DNA from: a virus
DNA: 47,809 bases
Virus record (IMG/VR): IMGVR_UViG_3300041414_000018
Span: 1-47,809 of that record
Strand: one strand, 5' to 3'
Below, one piece after another: positions 16,573 to 22,621 of the stretch. Numbering within the stretch: position 1 is the stretch's first letter; every line of letters begins with the position of its first letter. The translations under genes and the position numbers were made by a program. Under the pieces are notes generated by a model. The model had not been told where the DNA came from. It saw nothing but the letters and a program-made list of their open reading frames with translations, and did not search any database.

Positions 16573-16819
16573 CGGTCGTTTCCTCCTTGTCGGGTTCCGC
16601 CAGTGGCGTGGGTTCGTCGTACCGTCCATTAAGCCAGTCTTGGTAGCATTCGTCGCACAACAACATGCCGCCAACCGCACAACGACGCGTAGCCACGTTG
16701 TCAGTGCAGAACTCGCATTGCGGCATTACCCCTTCAAAGTCGGCGGGGTCGCCGCTGAGGATCGACTTGTCTTCGAATCGCGGCGGCGTATCGAGCTTCC
16801 AGCGGTCAAAGTTATCCAT
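16562..16819 (-). CDS. Small zinc-ribbon protein
   Basis: This 85-residue protein begins MDNFDRWKLDTPPRF. It has a CEFC pair, a lone Cys and a CDEC pair, then an acidic tail. The four-cysteine arrangement suggests a zinc finger or ribbon. The ATG follows AAGGAG, and the gene overlaps the repeat-protein stop by eight bases. Function unknown. Confidence 0.76.
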   Translation of the reverse strand: MDNFDRWKLDTPPRFEDKSILSGDPADFEGVMPQCEFCTDNVATRRCAVGGMLLCDECYQDWLNGRYDEPTPLAEPDKEETTDAR

Positions 16820-17495
16820 TTGGCAACTCTCCTTCCCACGGGATCGACATGACACCGCATGGGATGCGGGCACCACCTTTGATCGAGTCGCCGAACATGC
16901 AAGCTTTCCGTAGCCGTTTATCGCCACCGGCGATCTTCACCCAGCAGTCACCGTTGTTCGTGTTGTCGATTTCGCGACACGGCTCAACGATCCAGCCGTG
17001 CAAGGTCTCGCTTAAAACATGGCCCACCAACACCGAAAAGCCGTAGCCGTTCGGCATGAATATCATCGCATTCTCTCCAGGCACTAGCACGATTTGGCCC
17101 TCTGGGTCAAGTAGTCCGACGAGTCCGCTGACTCCGACGAGTCCGCCGCGTCCGACGAGTCCGACGAGTCCGCCGCGTCCGACGCGTCCGCCGCGTCCGA
17201 CGAGTCCGCCGCGTCCGACGAGTCCGACGAGTCCGACGAGTCCGCCGACTCCGCCGACTCCGCCGCGTCCGCTGACTCCGCCGCGTCCGCCGCGTCCGAC
17301 GCGTCCGCCGCGTCCGCCGCGTCCGACGAGTCCGACGAGTCCGCCGCGTCCGCCGAAAGACGGATATCTTCCACGAAACCATTCCGCCTTGGTTGACTGC
17401 CCATTCTCTTCGAGGTAATCCGCGTACACCAGTTGCGGCGTCTGGTTACGCGGGTCGGCGTTAATCGCTTTGAGCAACGCGATTTGGTCAGTCAT
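16812..17495 (-). CDS. Repeat-companion (TIGR02996-type) protein with Gly-X-Y repeat
   Basis: Residues 1-40 of this 227-residue protein match the repeat-companion domain described from Gemmata: LLKAINADP then QLVYADYLEENG at 21-32. About residues 47-127 are 27 consecutive Gly-X-Y triplets (mainly GRG, GLV, GRV, GVS) with no proline. Residues after that form an ordinary domain with a GFSVLVGHVL segment, a cysteine-bearing EPCREIDNTN stretch and a lone cysteine near CMFGDS. In Gemmata-like bacteria the domain sits in front of variable repeats, which fits this layout and suggests it came from the host. The repeat is underlain by a nine-base DNA repeat. GGAGG lies nine bases before the ATG. Confidence 0.83.
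   Translation of the reverse strand: MTDQIALLKAINADPRNQTPQLVYADYLEENGQSTKAEWFRGRYPSFGGRGGLVGLVGRGGRGGRVGRGGRGGVSGRGGVGGVGGLVGLVGLVGRGGLVGRGGRVGRGGLVGLVGRGGLVGVSGLVGLLDPEGQIVLVPGENAMIFMPNGYGFSVLVGHVLSETLHGWIVEPCREIDNTNNGDCWVKIAGGDKRLRKACMFGDSIKGGARIPCGVMSIPWEGELPNG
17110..17354. repeat. Nine-base tandem repeat (about 27 units)
   Basis: Units such as GACGAGTCC, GCCGCGTCC and GACGCGTCC alternate with little other sequence. On the minus strand each unit encodes one Gly-X-Y triplet. Because the unit is a multiple of three, slippage would change length without breaking the gene. All three frames on each strand stay largely open here, which creates spurious open frames. Confidence 0.92.
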
Positions 17496-17865
17496 TAGGC
17501 CGATCCTCCGGAGTCAACGTGTTCTCGAAAGGTGCGGACGTATCCGTGTCGTCCGGTTGCGGCGTGCCACTGGCTTGCAGCTTGGCCAGCATGATGTTGC
17601 AGGCGTCGATCTGGGATTGGCACGTCCTGATTTCGGACCCACACATATCTGCCAAGATTTTATTTGCGGCCTCTTGGGTCGCGTGTACCGTGTGAGGCCA
17701 GATCTTGTCTCCGTCAGCGTCGATGAAGAACAGGTCACCGCTGATCTTCACGATGGGCAAGCCTTCCTTCTTCACCGGCATAACCGGCTTGTTGAAGTAA
17801 TTCGGCCAGGGTGCATACCAGAAAGCCCCGCCGCTCTTAATGCCCTTGATGTTCAATTCCGCCAT
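17488..17865 (-). CDS. Hypothetical protein
   Basis: This 125-residue protein begins MAELNIKGIKSGGAFW. It has a beta-rich first half and a helix with EAANKILADMCGSEIRTCQSQIDACNIML, a Cys/Gln-rich coiled-coil-like segment. AGGAG lies eight bases before the ATG. The 77-base upstream gap contains a leader related to that before the gene at 18687. Function unknown. Confidence 0.72.
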   Translation of the reverse strand: MAELNIKGIKSGGAFWYAPWPNYFNKPVMPVKKEGLPIVKISGDLFFIDADGDKIWPHTVHATQEAANKILADMCGSEIRTCQSQIDACNIMLAKLQASGTPQPDDTDTSAPFENTLTPEDRPND

Positions 17866-17942
17866 TTCGATTCTCCTGCCGGGAAAGCAGCCGGACATCG
17901 GCCACCGCAATGCCCCCGAAGGCGGGAGCGTCGCGGGGGTCG
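17866..17942 (-). promoter_or_regulatory. Repeated 5' leader (copy A)
   Basis: This 77-base gap holds an inverted repeat, CCCCCG at 17913-17918 with CGGGGG at 17934-17939. Between it and the ribosome-binding site is a tract closely matching the leader at 18873-18957. The shared plus-strand order is CTCCTGCC, then CAxCCGGA, TCGG and CCGCAAT. Similar leaders upstream of unrelated genes suggest a shared control element. Confidence 0.5.
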
Positions 17943-18104
17943 CTATTCGGCGAACCATCCGGTGAACTCCTCCAAGTTAACCTCGTCCCCGCTCTTTACT
18001 GCTTGGGCACGCACTTCAGCGGCCTTCTCGTTCGCGGATAGTCCTTCGAGATTGACGACCTTGCCCATGAGGTCGAAGAACTTTTCCCACTCTTTGTCGG
18101 TCAT
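17943..18104 (-). CDS. Small acidic helical protein
   Basis: This 53-residue gene, too short for most gene callers, begins MTDKEWEKFFDLMGKVV and ends EEFTGWFAE. It is acidic and helical. GGGAG lies seven bases before the ATG at 18104, and the flanking gaps contain leader hairpins, which supports a real cistron. Role unknown. Confidence 0.72.
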   Translation of the reverse strand: MTDKEWEKFFDLMGKVVNLEGLSANEKAAEVRAQAVKSGDEVNLEEFTGWFAE

Positions 18105-18148
18105 AGCTATCTCCCAGGGTTAGCGTCTCGGACGAGCCGCTCACATAA

Positions 18149-18168
18149 GGCCGGGCGTCAACCCGGCC
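18149..18168. promoter_or_regulatory. Perfect 7-bp hairpin with CGTCAA loop (leader copy B)
   Basis: GGCCGGG and CCCGGCC flank a CGTCAA loop, 45 bases upstream of the ATG at 18104 on the minus strand. A related hairpin with the same loop is at 18921-18940. It has no T tract. It could be a terminator of the gene upstream or a control element for the gene downstream. Confidence 0.55.
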
Positions 18169-18181
18169 AAGTATGAGGGGT

Positions 18182-18436
18182 TCATTTGGGTAAACGTATC
18201 TTGTAGAGCCCCGATGGACCGATGACGTTGCGAACCTGGATGAGCAACGGTACGCATGCTTCGGGATCGTTGGTCATCCAGCCCCAACTGAGCTTTGATT
18301 TCCAGCGAACCCCGTTTGCCTCCGCATATCGCTTCAGTGCGTCACGCATCTCATCGGTGACACCGCATTTACCATCGGGGAAATGCCGAACGTTGTGGCC
18401 GCATCTCCGGCAATTGGTCTGTGCCCAGTTTCGCAT
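18182..18436 (-). CDS. Hypothetical zinc-finger-like protein
   Basis: This 84-residue protein begins MRNWAQTNCRRCGHNVRHF. Its CRRCGHNVRH segment and a later lone Cys suggest a zinc site. A helical KSKLSWGWMTNDPEA segment and a hydrophobic end follow. The ATG at 18436 overlaps the region just after the upstream stop. Function unknown. Confidence 0.7.
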   Translation of the reverse strand: MRNWAQTNCRRCGHNVRHFPDGKCGVTDEMRDALKRYAEANGVRWKSKLSWGWMTNDPEACVPLLIQVRNVIGPSGLYKIRLPK

Positions 18437-18438
18437 GA

Positions 18439-18618
18439 TTAGTACCCCAGCCATCGGTACAGGCCGCGTTCCGTCTTCGGACACGGCACCCACCGGGCAT
18501 ACGCGGCACCATCGGCAGTGCCGCAATCCAGCACGAGCAACGTACCCGTGTAGTTCCGGAATGGGACGCCGTGGAGCAACAAGAGGCGTTCGAACAGGCA
18601 TCGCTTTTCGTGGGACAT
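18439..18618 (-). CDS. Hypothetical protein
   Basis: This 59-residue protein begins MSHEKRCLFERLLLLHG. Its start has the recurrent CTCCCAGGAGTAA leader at 18627-18636, and a palindrome copy sits at 18645, so it is one of the cassettes seen also in the late arm. It has scattered cysteines. No family recognised. Confidence 0.72.
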   Translation of the reverse strand: MSHEKRCLFERLLLLHGVPFRNYTGTLLVLDCGTADGAAYARWVPCPKTERGLYRWLGY

Positions 18619-18626
18619 TGGACTTA

Positions 18627-18636
18627 CTCCTGGGAG
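18627..18636 (-). promoter_or_regulatory. CTCCCAGGAG ribosome-binding leader
   Basis: On the minus strand this reads CTCCCAGGAG followed by TAAGTCCA and the ATG at 18618. CTCC can pair with GGAG, so the binding site can be partly hidden in a small hairpin. The same ten bases recur before late genes. Confidence 0.75.
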
Positions 18637-18644
18637 GTTAAAGG

Positions 18645-18671
18645 GAGGGTACATCAACTTGATTCACCCTC
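18645..18671. repeat. 27-bp palindrome copy 5
   Basis: The arms are GAGGGTACATCAA and TTGATTCACCCTC around C, with two arm mismatches. It lies 26 bases upstream of the minus-strand ATG at 18618, next to a CTCCCAGGAG leader, the same arrangement as in the late arm. Confidence 0.92.
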
Positions 18672-18686
18672 GAAATCGCTTGTGCG

Positions 18687-18872
18687 TCACTCGGCCCCAC
18701 GTGCCGGGTGCGAGTCCAGCCAAGGAATGATCGGCCCCCACGAGGCGATCATGGCCTTCACGTCGTTGAACGAGAATCCCTCATCGCACTCCATACACGT
18801 CAACGTGTCGCCATCGTCCAGGTCGAGGCGGATTACACCCTTCACCGTACACTTCGGGCACACCAGAAACAT
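18687..18872 (-). CDS. Small zinc-ribbon protein
   Basis: This 61-residue protein begins MFLVCPKCTVKGVIRL and has CPKC and CMEC pairs about 20 residues apart, a compact zinc ribbon. A helix and an acidic or basic tail follow. GGAGG lies just before the ATG, and the upstream gap holds leader copy C. Possibly nucleic-acid binding. Confidence 0.78.
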   Translation of the reverse strand: MFLVCPKCTVKGVIRLDLDDGDTLTCMECDEGFSFNDVKAMIASWGPIIPWLDSHPARGAE

Positions 18873-18957
18873 TGCTATCCTCCTGCCAGAGTTCGCAACC
18901 GGAAGTCGGTCGCCGCAATAGGGCCAGCGTCAACCGGCCCGGTTGTGGGGATCGCCC
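18873..18957 (-). promoter_or_regulatory. Repeated 5' leader (copy C)
   Basis: This 85-base gap contains GGGCCAG, loop CGTCAA, then CCGGCCC at 18921-18940. The stretch between the hairpin and the ribosome-binding site matches leader copy A. The CGTCAA loop is shared with copy B. Confidence 0.5.
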
Positions 18958-19158
18958 TCAGTCGTCCATCTTGACCGTGTGGACCTTGTCCACGCCTGCC
19001 TCCGAATAATGCAGCGTAAATTCTTGGACCTGATCGTATCCATCGCCCTCTTCCGGTCGCTCGATGGCCACCGGAAACACGTACTTCGGCTTCCCCGGTT
19101 CACCGATGTTGATCTTTTGGTTGTTCGAAAACCGCATGAACAATTGCCATCTGGTCAC
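18958..19158 (-). CDS. Hypothetical protein
   Basis: This 66-residue product uses a GTG at 19158 overlapping the stop of the small membrane gene (GTGA), with AAAGGGGG upstream. It is beta-rich (WQLFMRFSNNQKINIGE ... VHTVKMDD). No family is recognised. Confidence 0.66.
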   Translation of the reverse strand: MTRWQLFMRFSNNQKINIGEPGKPKYVFPVAIERPEEGDGYDQVQEFTLHYSEAGVDKVHTVKMDD

Positions 19159-19292
19159 AGTCTCCCCCTTTGCCTCTGCACAACCACGAACCGCACACAC
19201 GTTGCCGCCATGACCACGAGCCAGGCGACCGCGAATGCGTTAGCCAACAACGTTGCGGCCTGTTGCGGCCACGCGGCATCAATTACGGTCAT
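19155..19292 (-). CDS. Very small membrane protein
   Basis: This 45-residue protein begins MTVIDAAWPQQ. Residues about 12-30 are Ala/Leu/Val rich and long enough to cross a membrane, followed by a basic RQRGRL end. AAGGAGG lies eight bases before the ATG, which overlaps the upstream stop (ATGA). Its size is too short for most gene callers. Role unknown. Confidence 0.7.
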   Translation of the reverse strand: MTVIDAAWPQQAATLLANAFAVAWLVVMAATCVRFVVVQRQRGRL

Positions 19293-19489
19293 GATCTATC
19301 CTCCTTGTCCGTGAACCACTGATAGTCCACATCCACACATTCATAATCCTCGTGGCCGCAGGCGGGATCTCCTCCATCCCAATCCACATCGTCCAGGTAA
19401 TACTCACATGAGTTCGTGTCGGGATCATCCTCGCCACGACACCAGCAAGTAGCACCACATTTGCATTTGAGGTGGTAAGGACCGGCCAT
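19289..19489 (-). CDS. Cysteine-rich acidic protein
   Basis: This 66-residue protein begins MAGPYHLKCKCGATC. It has several cysteines (KCKCGATCWC and CGHEDYEC) and many Asp and Glu, suggesting a metal-binding site. The ATG at 19489 overlaps the upstream stop (GTGATG). Function unknown. Confidence 0.72.
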   Translation of the reverse strand: MAGPYHLKCKCGATCWCRGEDDPDTNSCEYYLDDVDWDGGDPACGHEDYECVDVDYQWFTDKEDRS

Positions 19490-19641
19490 CACGGTATCCT
19501 CTCACACGCAATGATCTGGTAAGGCGACCCGCCAAGGGGACGCTCACACACCCAGCCAACGGGCATTGGGCTACTGTAGTCGCCCGTGTGTGTCAGCCCG
19601 TCCAACAACCCACCGATGAACAGACGCGTAATACGCCACAT
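19489..19641 (-). CDS. Hypothetical protein
   Basis: This 50-residue protein begins MWRITRLFIGGLLDGL. GGAGG sits seven bases before the ATG, within a CCGCTA-type leader shared with two neighbouring genes. It has a moderately hydrophobic start and no clear motif. Confidence 0.62.
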   Translation of the reverse strand: MWRITRLFIGGLLDGLTHTGDYSSPMPVGWVCERPLGGSPYQIIACERIP

Positions 19642-19646
19642 AGCCA

Positions 19647-19660
19647 ACCTCCAATAGCGG
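19647..19660 (-). promoter_or_regulatory. Shared 14-nt leader (copy D)
   Basis: Plus strand ACCTCCAATAGCGG. Nearly the same 14 bases occur before the genes starting at 19906 and 20163, each containing the ribosome-binding site followed, further upstream, by CCGCTA. Confidence 0.55.
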
Positions 19661-19668
19661 TTGAGTAA

Positions 19669-19685
19669 GGCCGCAATCAGCGGCC
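19669..19685. promoter_or_regulatory. Perfect 6-bp hairpin
   Basis: GGCCGC and GCGGCC flank a five-base AATCA loop, between the genes at 19489 and 19691. It follows TAAGG, as does the hairpin at 18149. No T tract follows. Confidence 0.5.
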
Positions 19686-19690
19686 ACACT

Positions 19691-19906
19691 TCACAGCACG
19701 GCACAGTCGCCGAGCTTCCTCCACGCAGTGCGGCGAATAGACCACACCTGCTTGCCATCCACCACAGTGCGAGCAAGCCACCACGTATGGCCATCGTGCT
19801 GCACAATCTTCTCGTGACCAGGCGATGGCAAGCCGTTGGTCAAACGCCTAGCTGTAGCCGCGGTCACGTGCAAGAACCCATTGTCGATCGGCTCAAAGTC
19901 TTTCAC
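19691..19906 (-). CDS. Hypothetical protein
   Basis: This 71-residue product starts from GTG at 19906, preceded by GAGGTG. It is basic with a WWLARTVVDGKQVWSIRRTAW segment, perhaps DNA binding, but no family is visible. It shares the 14-nt CCGCTA-type leader. Confidence 0.65.
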   Translation of the reverse strand: MKDFEPIDNGFLHVTAATARRLTNGLPSPGHEKIVQHDGHTWWLARTVVDGKQVWSIRRTAWRKLGDCAVL

Positions 19907-19912
19907 GGCATC

Positions 19913-19926
19913 ACCTCGGATAGCGG
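19913..19926 (-). promoter_or_regulatory. Shared 14-nt leader (copy F)
   Basis: Plus strand ACCTCGGATAGCGG, the second of three near-identical leader copies in 540 bases. Confidence 0.55.
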
Positions 19927-19956
19927 CCCCAAACCTGTCGGGATGTCAACAGCCAC

Positions 19957-20163
19957 TCACTTGGATAGCACGACATGACCACGTGCAAATGCCACGAGTC
20001 CTTCCAGTTTGTAACGAGCACGATCCCACACCTTTGCCTGTGCCTCATCCTGCCAAGCACTTCGTACGTGCTCAGCCTTCAGCCCACACACCTCACTCAG
20101 CAATGCGACCACTTCGCACAAGCCGAGCGAATCGACTGCCTTTTCCAGATCATCGGTCGTCAT
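19957..20163 (-). CDS. Hypothetical protein, first gene of early arm
   Basis: This 68-residue protein begins MTTDDLEKAVDSLGLC and is mostly helical. As the first leftward gene after the divergent control region it would be among the earliest made, so a host-takeover or regulatory role is conceivable. AGGTG lies upstream. No family recognised. Confidence 0.68.
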   Translation of the reverse strand: MTTDDLEKAVDSLGLCEVVALLSEVCGLKAEHVRSAWQDEAQAKVWDRARYKLEGLVAFARGHVVLSK

Positions 20164-20168
20164 GGCAC

Positions 20169-20182
20169 ACCTCGGTTAGCGG
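20169..20182 (-). promoter_or_regulatory. Shared 14-nt leader (copy E)
   Basis: Plus strand ACCTCGGTTAGCGG, the third copy, just upstream of the first leftward gene. Confidence 0.55.
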
Positions 20183-20334
20183 TTGGATATCCGGGAGCCT
20201 GCGTCCCCCACACTCTCATCCCCACGTCAACGAACGCTGTTCGTCGAGTTGTTCGTCCGTTCTTCCACCGCTGTTTGCACGCACTTTGCCCACCATTTGC
20301 AGTGAAAATAGGGCCTGGCTGGACCAGCTATGGA

Positions 20335-20366
20335 GAGCTTTGAGCCGCTCCACCGAGCTTTGAGCC
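20335..20366. repeat. Two 12-bp direct repeats, 20-bp period
   Basis: GAGCTTTGAGCC occurs at 20335-20346 and 20355-20366. Each contains GCT-TTG-AGC, a short dyad. Two copies about two helical turns apart in the divergent gap suggest an operator for cooperative binding. Confidence 0.6.
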
Positions 20367-20550
20367 ACACCCCCCGGGGTCGGCGGAAGGGTGGTGGAGG
20401 GGCCTACGCCCTCTCCATTTCGCCATGCCCTATATACACTTATGTCGATTTTCCGGATATGTTGGGTGTGAGGCCCTTGGAATCGCGATAGGATGGCCCG
20501 AGTTTCGACACCGGTTCCTGGGTGGGTTTGGGGTCGTTTGGAGGTCGGAA

Positions 20551-21123
20551 ATGGCAAAGGCGAAGGCACCGGAGCATGCTGAAACGATGCCTGAATCTTG
20601 CCCCGAGGATGCAGAGGAGCGTCTTCGGAGGGCCGAGGAAGGGCGTCAACGGTATGAGATTGCGGTGTCTGAGACGGACAAAGCGTTCGAGGATAACAAG
20701 TTAGGTTTGAAATCGGTGTTGCGGGACATGCAGATTGCGTATTCTACGTCGGCACCGACGGGGGTAAGGGAGACGATCAATATTCGGCGGTGGAGGTTGC
20801 TTTACCGGGACAAGCCGGAGAAGTTCCTGGCGATTATGGAGTCGCACGAGGAGAAGGCGGAGGCGAAGAAGCGGTCGGTGAAGGCGAAGGCGGCGGAGTT
20901 GGAGCGGTTGCGTGAGGCCGAGTCGAAGTTGAAGGCCGAGTTGACAGCGGCACGAGAGAAGTGGGAGGCTGAGTTGCGGGTGTTGCGGGAGCGGGTTCAG
21001 GAATTGGAGGCGTTGGTGCCGGGTGATGTTCTTGACGAGTACGAGAACCCGGCGTTGGAGCGGTTGGAGGCGTTGAAGGAAAGGCTGATTCGGGAGGCGT
21101 GTCGGGAAGGTGTATCAAGTTGA
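20551..21123 (+). CDS. Coiled-coil protein, possible small terminase
   Basis: This 190-residue protein starts at 20551 after GGAGGT (20540-20545); longer upstream starts fall in the control region. Residues about 55-95 contain a helix-turn-helix-like tract (NKLGLKSVLRDMQIAYSTSAPTG). From about 105 on it is an acidic-basic heptad-rich coiled coil. Position at the head of the packaging genes suggests a small terminase (DNA recognition), which are often helix-turn-helix plus coiled coil; this is inference. The C-terminal codons and TGA stop come from a palindrome copy. Confidence 0.72.
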   Translation: MAKAKAPEHAETMPESCPEDAEERLRRAEEGRQRYEIAVSETDKAFEDNKLGLKSVLRDMQIAYSTSAPTGVRETINIRRWRLLYRDKPEKFLAIMESHEEKAEAKKRSVKAKAAELERLREAESKLKAELTAAREKWEAELRVLRERVQELEALVPGDVLDEYENPALERLEALKERLIREACREGVSS

Positions 21124-21132
21124 CACCCCTTC
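21106..21132. repeat. 27-bp palindrome copy 6, overlapping a stop codon
   Basis: The arms are GAAGGTGTATCAA and TTGACACCCCTTC around G, with several mismatches. It gives the last codons (EGVSS) and TGA of the gene at 20551-21123. It is the most diverged copy. Confidence 0.82.
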
Positions 21133-21155
21133 GAAAGTGCCTAGGAAATCGAGAA

Positions 21156-21374
21156 ATGATTACCGATTTGAAGATCTACGTGATCCGGGTTGAGTTACTT
21201 GGAAATCCTGTTCGCCACGTTTATTGTGGTGAGGAATTCTGGTGCGAAACGCCGCGAGACGCGATTTGGTACGAGTCGATTAACGACGCCGAGATAGCTT
21301 GCCAGACGACTTGGAAAAACTACAGGACCGAGATTTACCGGATCGATGCCACATTGACCAAATGCCAGAGGTGA
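21156..21374 (+). CDS. Hypothetical protein
   Basis: This 72-residue protein begins MITDLKIYVIRVELLG. It is beta-rich with cysteines at CGEEFWC and near the end. It lies between the coiled-coil gene and the C5 methyltransferase. No family recognised. Confidence 0.68.
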   Translation: MITDLKIYVIRVELLGNPVRHVYCGEEFWCETPRDAIWYESINDAEIACQTTWKNYRTEIYRIDATLTKCQR

Positions 21375-21378
21375 GCCA

Positions 21379-22035
21379 ATGCGTTTGCTCGACTTGTTCT
21401 GCAAGGCCGGTGGTGCGGCGATGGGTTACCATCGTGCCGGTTTTGACGAGATCGTTGGGATCGACATCGAGCCGCAGAAGCGGTATCCGTTCGAGTTCGT
21501 GCAGTGCGATGCGTTGGAGTACGTTCGCGATCACTGGATGGAGTTCGACGCGATCCATGCGAGTCCGCCGTGCCAGGCACATTCGAAGCTCCGGCACTGC
21601 AGCAAGAACAAACCGTGGCACAAGGAGTATCCCGACTTGATTCCACAAACTCGAAATATGCTTCTTCGCACGAGCATTCCCTGGGTGATCGAAAACGTGG
21701 TTGGGGCCCGGATGCCGTACTCCATCACGCTGTGCGGTACGATGTTCAAGGGATTGCGGGTTTACAGGCACCGGTTGTTCGAGACCTCATTCTTCATGAT
21801 GGAGCCGAGTCACCCCAAGCATGTCATCAAGGCGAACGGGAAAGGGATCAGAAGAAAGGAGCAATACGAGGCCGGCAGTTTCCTAACCGTGTGCGGCCAC
21901 ATCGGTCGGTATTGCGGCGATGCCATGAAGATCGACTGGATGACAGGAGCGGAACTTTCGCAAGCCATTCCGCCGGCCTATACCGAGTACATCGGCCGGC
22001 AACTCATCGACCACATCCGCTTCAAGGCTTCCTGA
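21379..22035 (+). CDS. DNA cytosine-C5 methyltransferase
   Basis: This 218-residue protein has the expected C5-methyltransferase order: motif I LDLFCKAGGAAMGY (residues 4-17), motif IV SPPCQ with catalytic Cys65, motif VI VIENV at 103-107, a LCGTMF and RHRLFE segment, and a closing AIPPAYTEYIGRQL. It transfers a methyl from S-adenosylmethionine to carbon 5 of cytosine. It is shorter than most free-standing enzymes. Next to it is a second methyltransferase, and no restriction enzyme is seen, so self-protection from host restriction is the likely role. Its stop overlaps an ATG that begins a copy of the terminase N-terminus. Confidence 0.93.
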   Translation: MRLLDLFCKAGGAAMGYHRAGFDEIVGIDIEPQKRYPFEFVQCDALEYVRDHWMEFDAIHASPPCQAHSKLRHCSKNKPWHKEYPDLIPQTRNMLLRTSIPWVIENVVGARMPYSITLCGTMFKGLRVYRHRLFETSFFMMEPSHPKHVIKANGKGIRRKEQYEAGSFLTVCGHIGRYCGDAMKIDWMTGAELSQAIPPAYTEYIGRQLIDHIRFKAS

Positions 22036-22093
22036 TGCTCTCGCCTGGCACCCATCACCGGCTGGTCCCCCGCGATCTGAAAGAGAATGCTTT
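22035..22093 (+). repeat. Duplicated copy of the large terminase 5' end
   Basis: The tract from ATG at 22035 encodes MLSPGTHHRLVPRDLKENA, matching MLSPGKHHQIVPRSLAENA at the start of the large terminase (22621). The copy is directly upstream of the methyltransferase gene at 22094, so the same N-terminus flanks that gene on both sides. The frame stays open only to 22241, giving a 68-residue product unlikely to be functional. It may instead act as a translated leader. Confidence 0.85.
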
Positions 22094-22621
22094 ATGCGAT
22101 TCGCTTATGCCGATCCGCCTTATCTCGGATGCGGAAAACTGTACCCGGAGCATCCCGATCATCTCGACTGCGACAAGCCGGAGTGGCATCAGTCGCTCGT
22201 GGACCGTCTGTGCGATGAGTTCCCGGACGGATGGGCTATGAGTTTGCACAGTCCGTCGTTGCGTATCATCCTGCCGATGTGTCCGGAAGATGTCCGGGTG
22301 TGTGCGTGGACGAAGCCGTTCTGCGTGTTCAAGCCGAACGTCAACCCGGCTTACGCGTGGGAGCCGGTCATACTCCGGGGCGGACGCAAGAGGCAGCGAT
22401 ACGACGACAAGGTTCGCGACTACTGCTCGGTTAACATCGCACTCCAAGCTGGTGTCGTCGGTGCCAAACCGCGTGGTTTCTGCGACTGGATATTCGAGTT
22501 GCTTGGGATAGACCCCCACGAAGATGAGTTCGTGGATCTGTTTCCGGGGAGCGGCAACGTCGGTCGATCCTGGGAAGCGTGGAAGCGTTATGAGCTGGGC
22601 CTGTTCGCTGGAATGAACTAA
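22094..22621 (+). CDS. DNA methyltransferase, beta class (DPPY)
   Basis: This 175-residue protein starts with motif IV DPPY at 7-10 and ends with motif I DLFPGSGNVG at 148-157. That order is the circularly permuted arrangement of beta-class amino-methyltransferases, which methylate adenine N6 or cytosine N4. It is small and seems to lack a large target-recognition domain. A copy of the large-terminase 5' end precedes it, and it is joined to terminase by a TAATG overlap. Together with the C5 enzyme it could mask several sites. Confidence 0.88.
   Translation: MRFAYADPPYLGCGKLYPEHPDHLDCDKPEWHQSLVDRLCDEFPDGWAMSLHSPSLRIILPMCPEDVRVCAWTKPFCVFKPNVNPAYAWEPVILRGGRKRQRYDDKVRDYCSVNIALQAGVVGAKPRGFCDWIFELLGIDPHEDEFVDLFPGSGNVGRSWEAWKRYELGLFAGMN

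Larger units (their letters stand above)
20164..20550. promoter_or_regulatory. Divergent control region
   Basis: This 387-base gap between the leftward and rightward arms holds no convincing gene. It contains a 12-bp direct repeat (20335 and 20355), the A/T-rich run CCCTATATACACTTATG near 20428-20443, which may be a promoter core for the rightward arm, and GC-rich inverted stretches near 20370-20380. The short open frames here look like shadows. It is the only divergent gap in the genome, so the main early promoters should lie here. I could not identify good -35 and -10 pairs. Confidence 0.6.

Noticed and set aside
17056-17418. Pro/Thr/Ser-rich and Asp/Ser-rich open frames over the tandem repeat
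   Set aside because: The nine-base repeat opens every frame; only the minus-strand Gly-X-Y frame has a folded domain and a ribosome-binding site.
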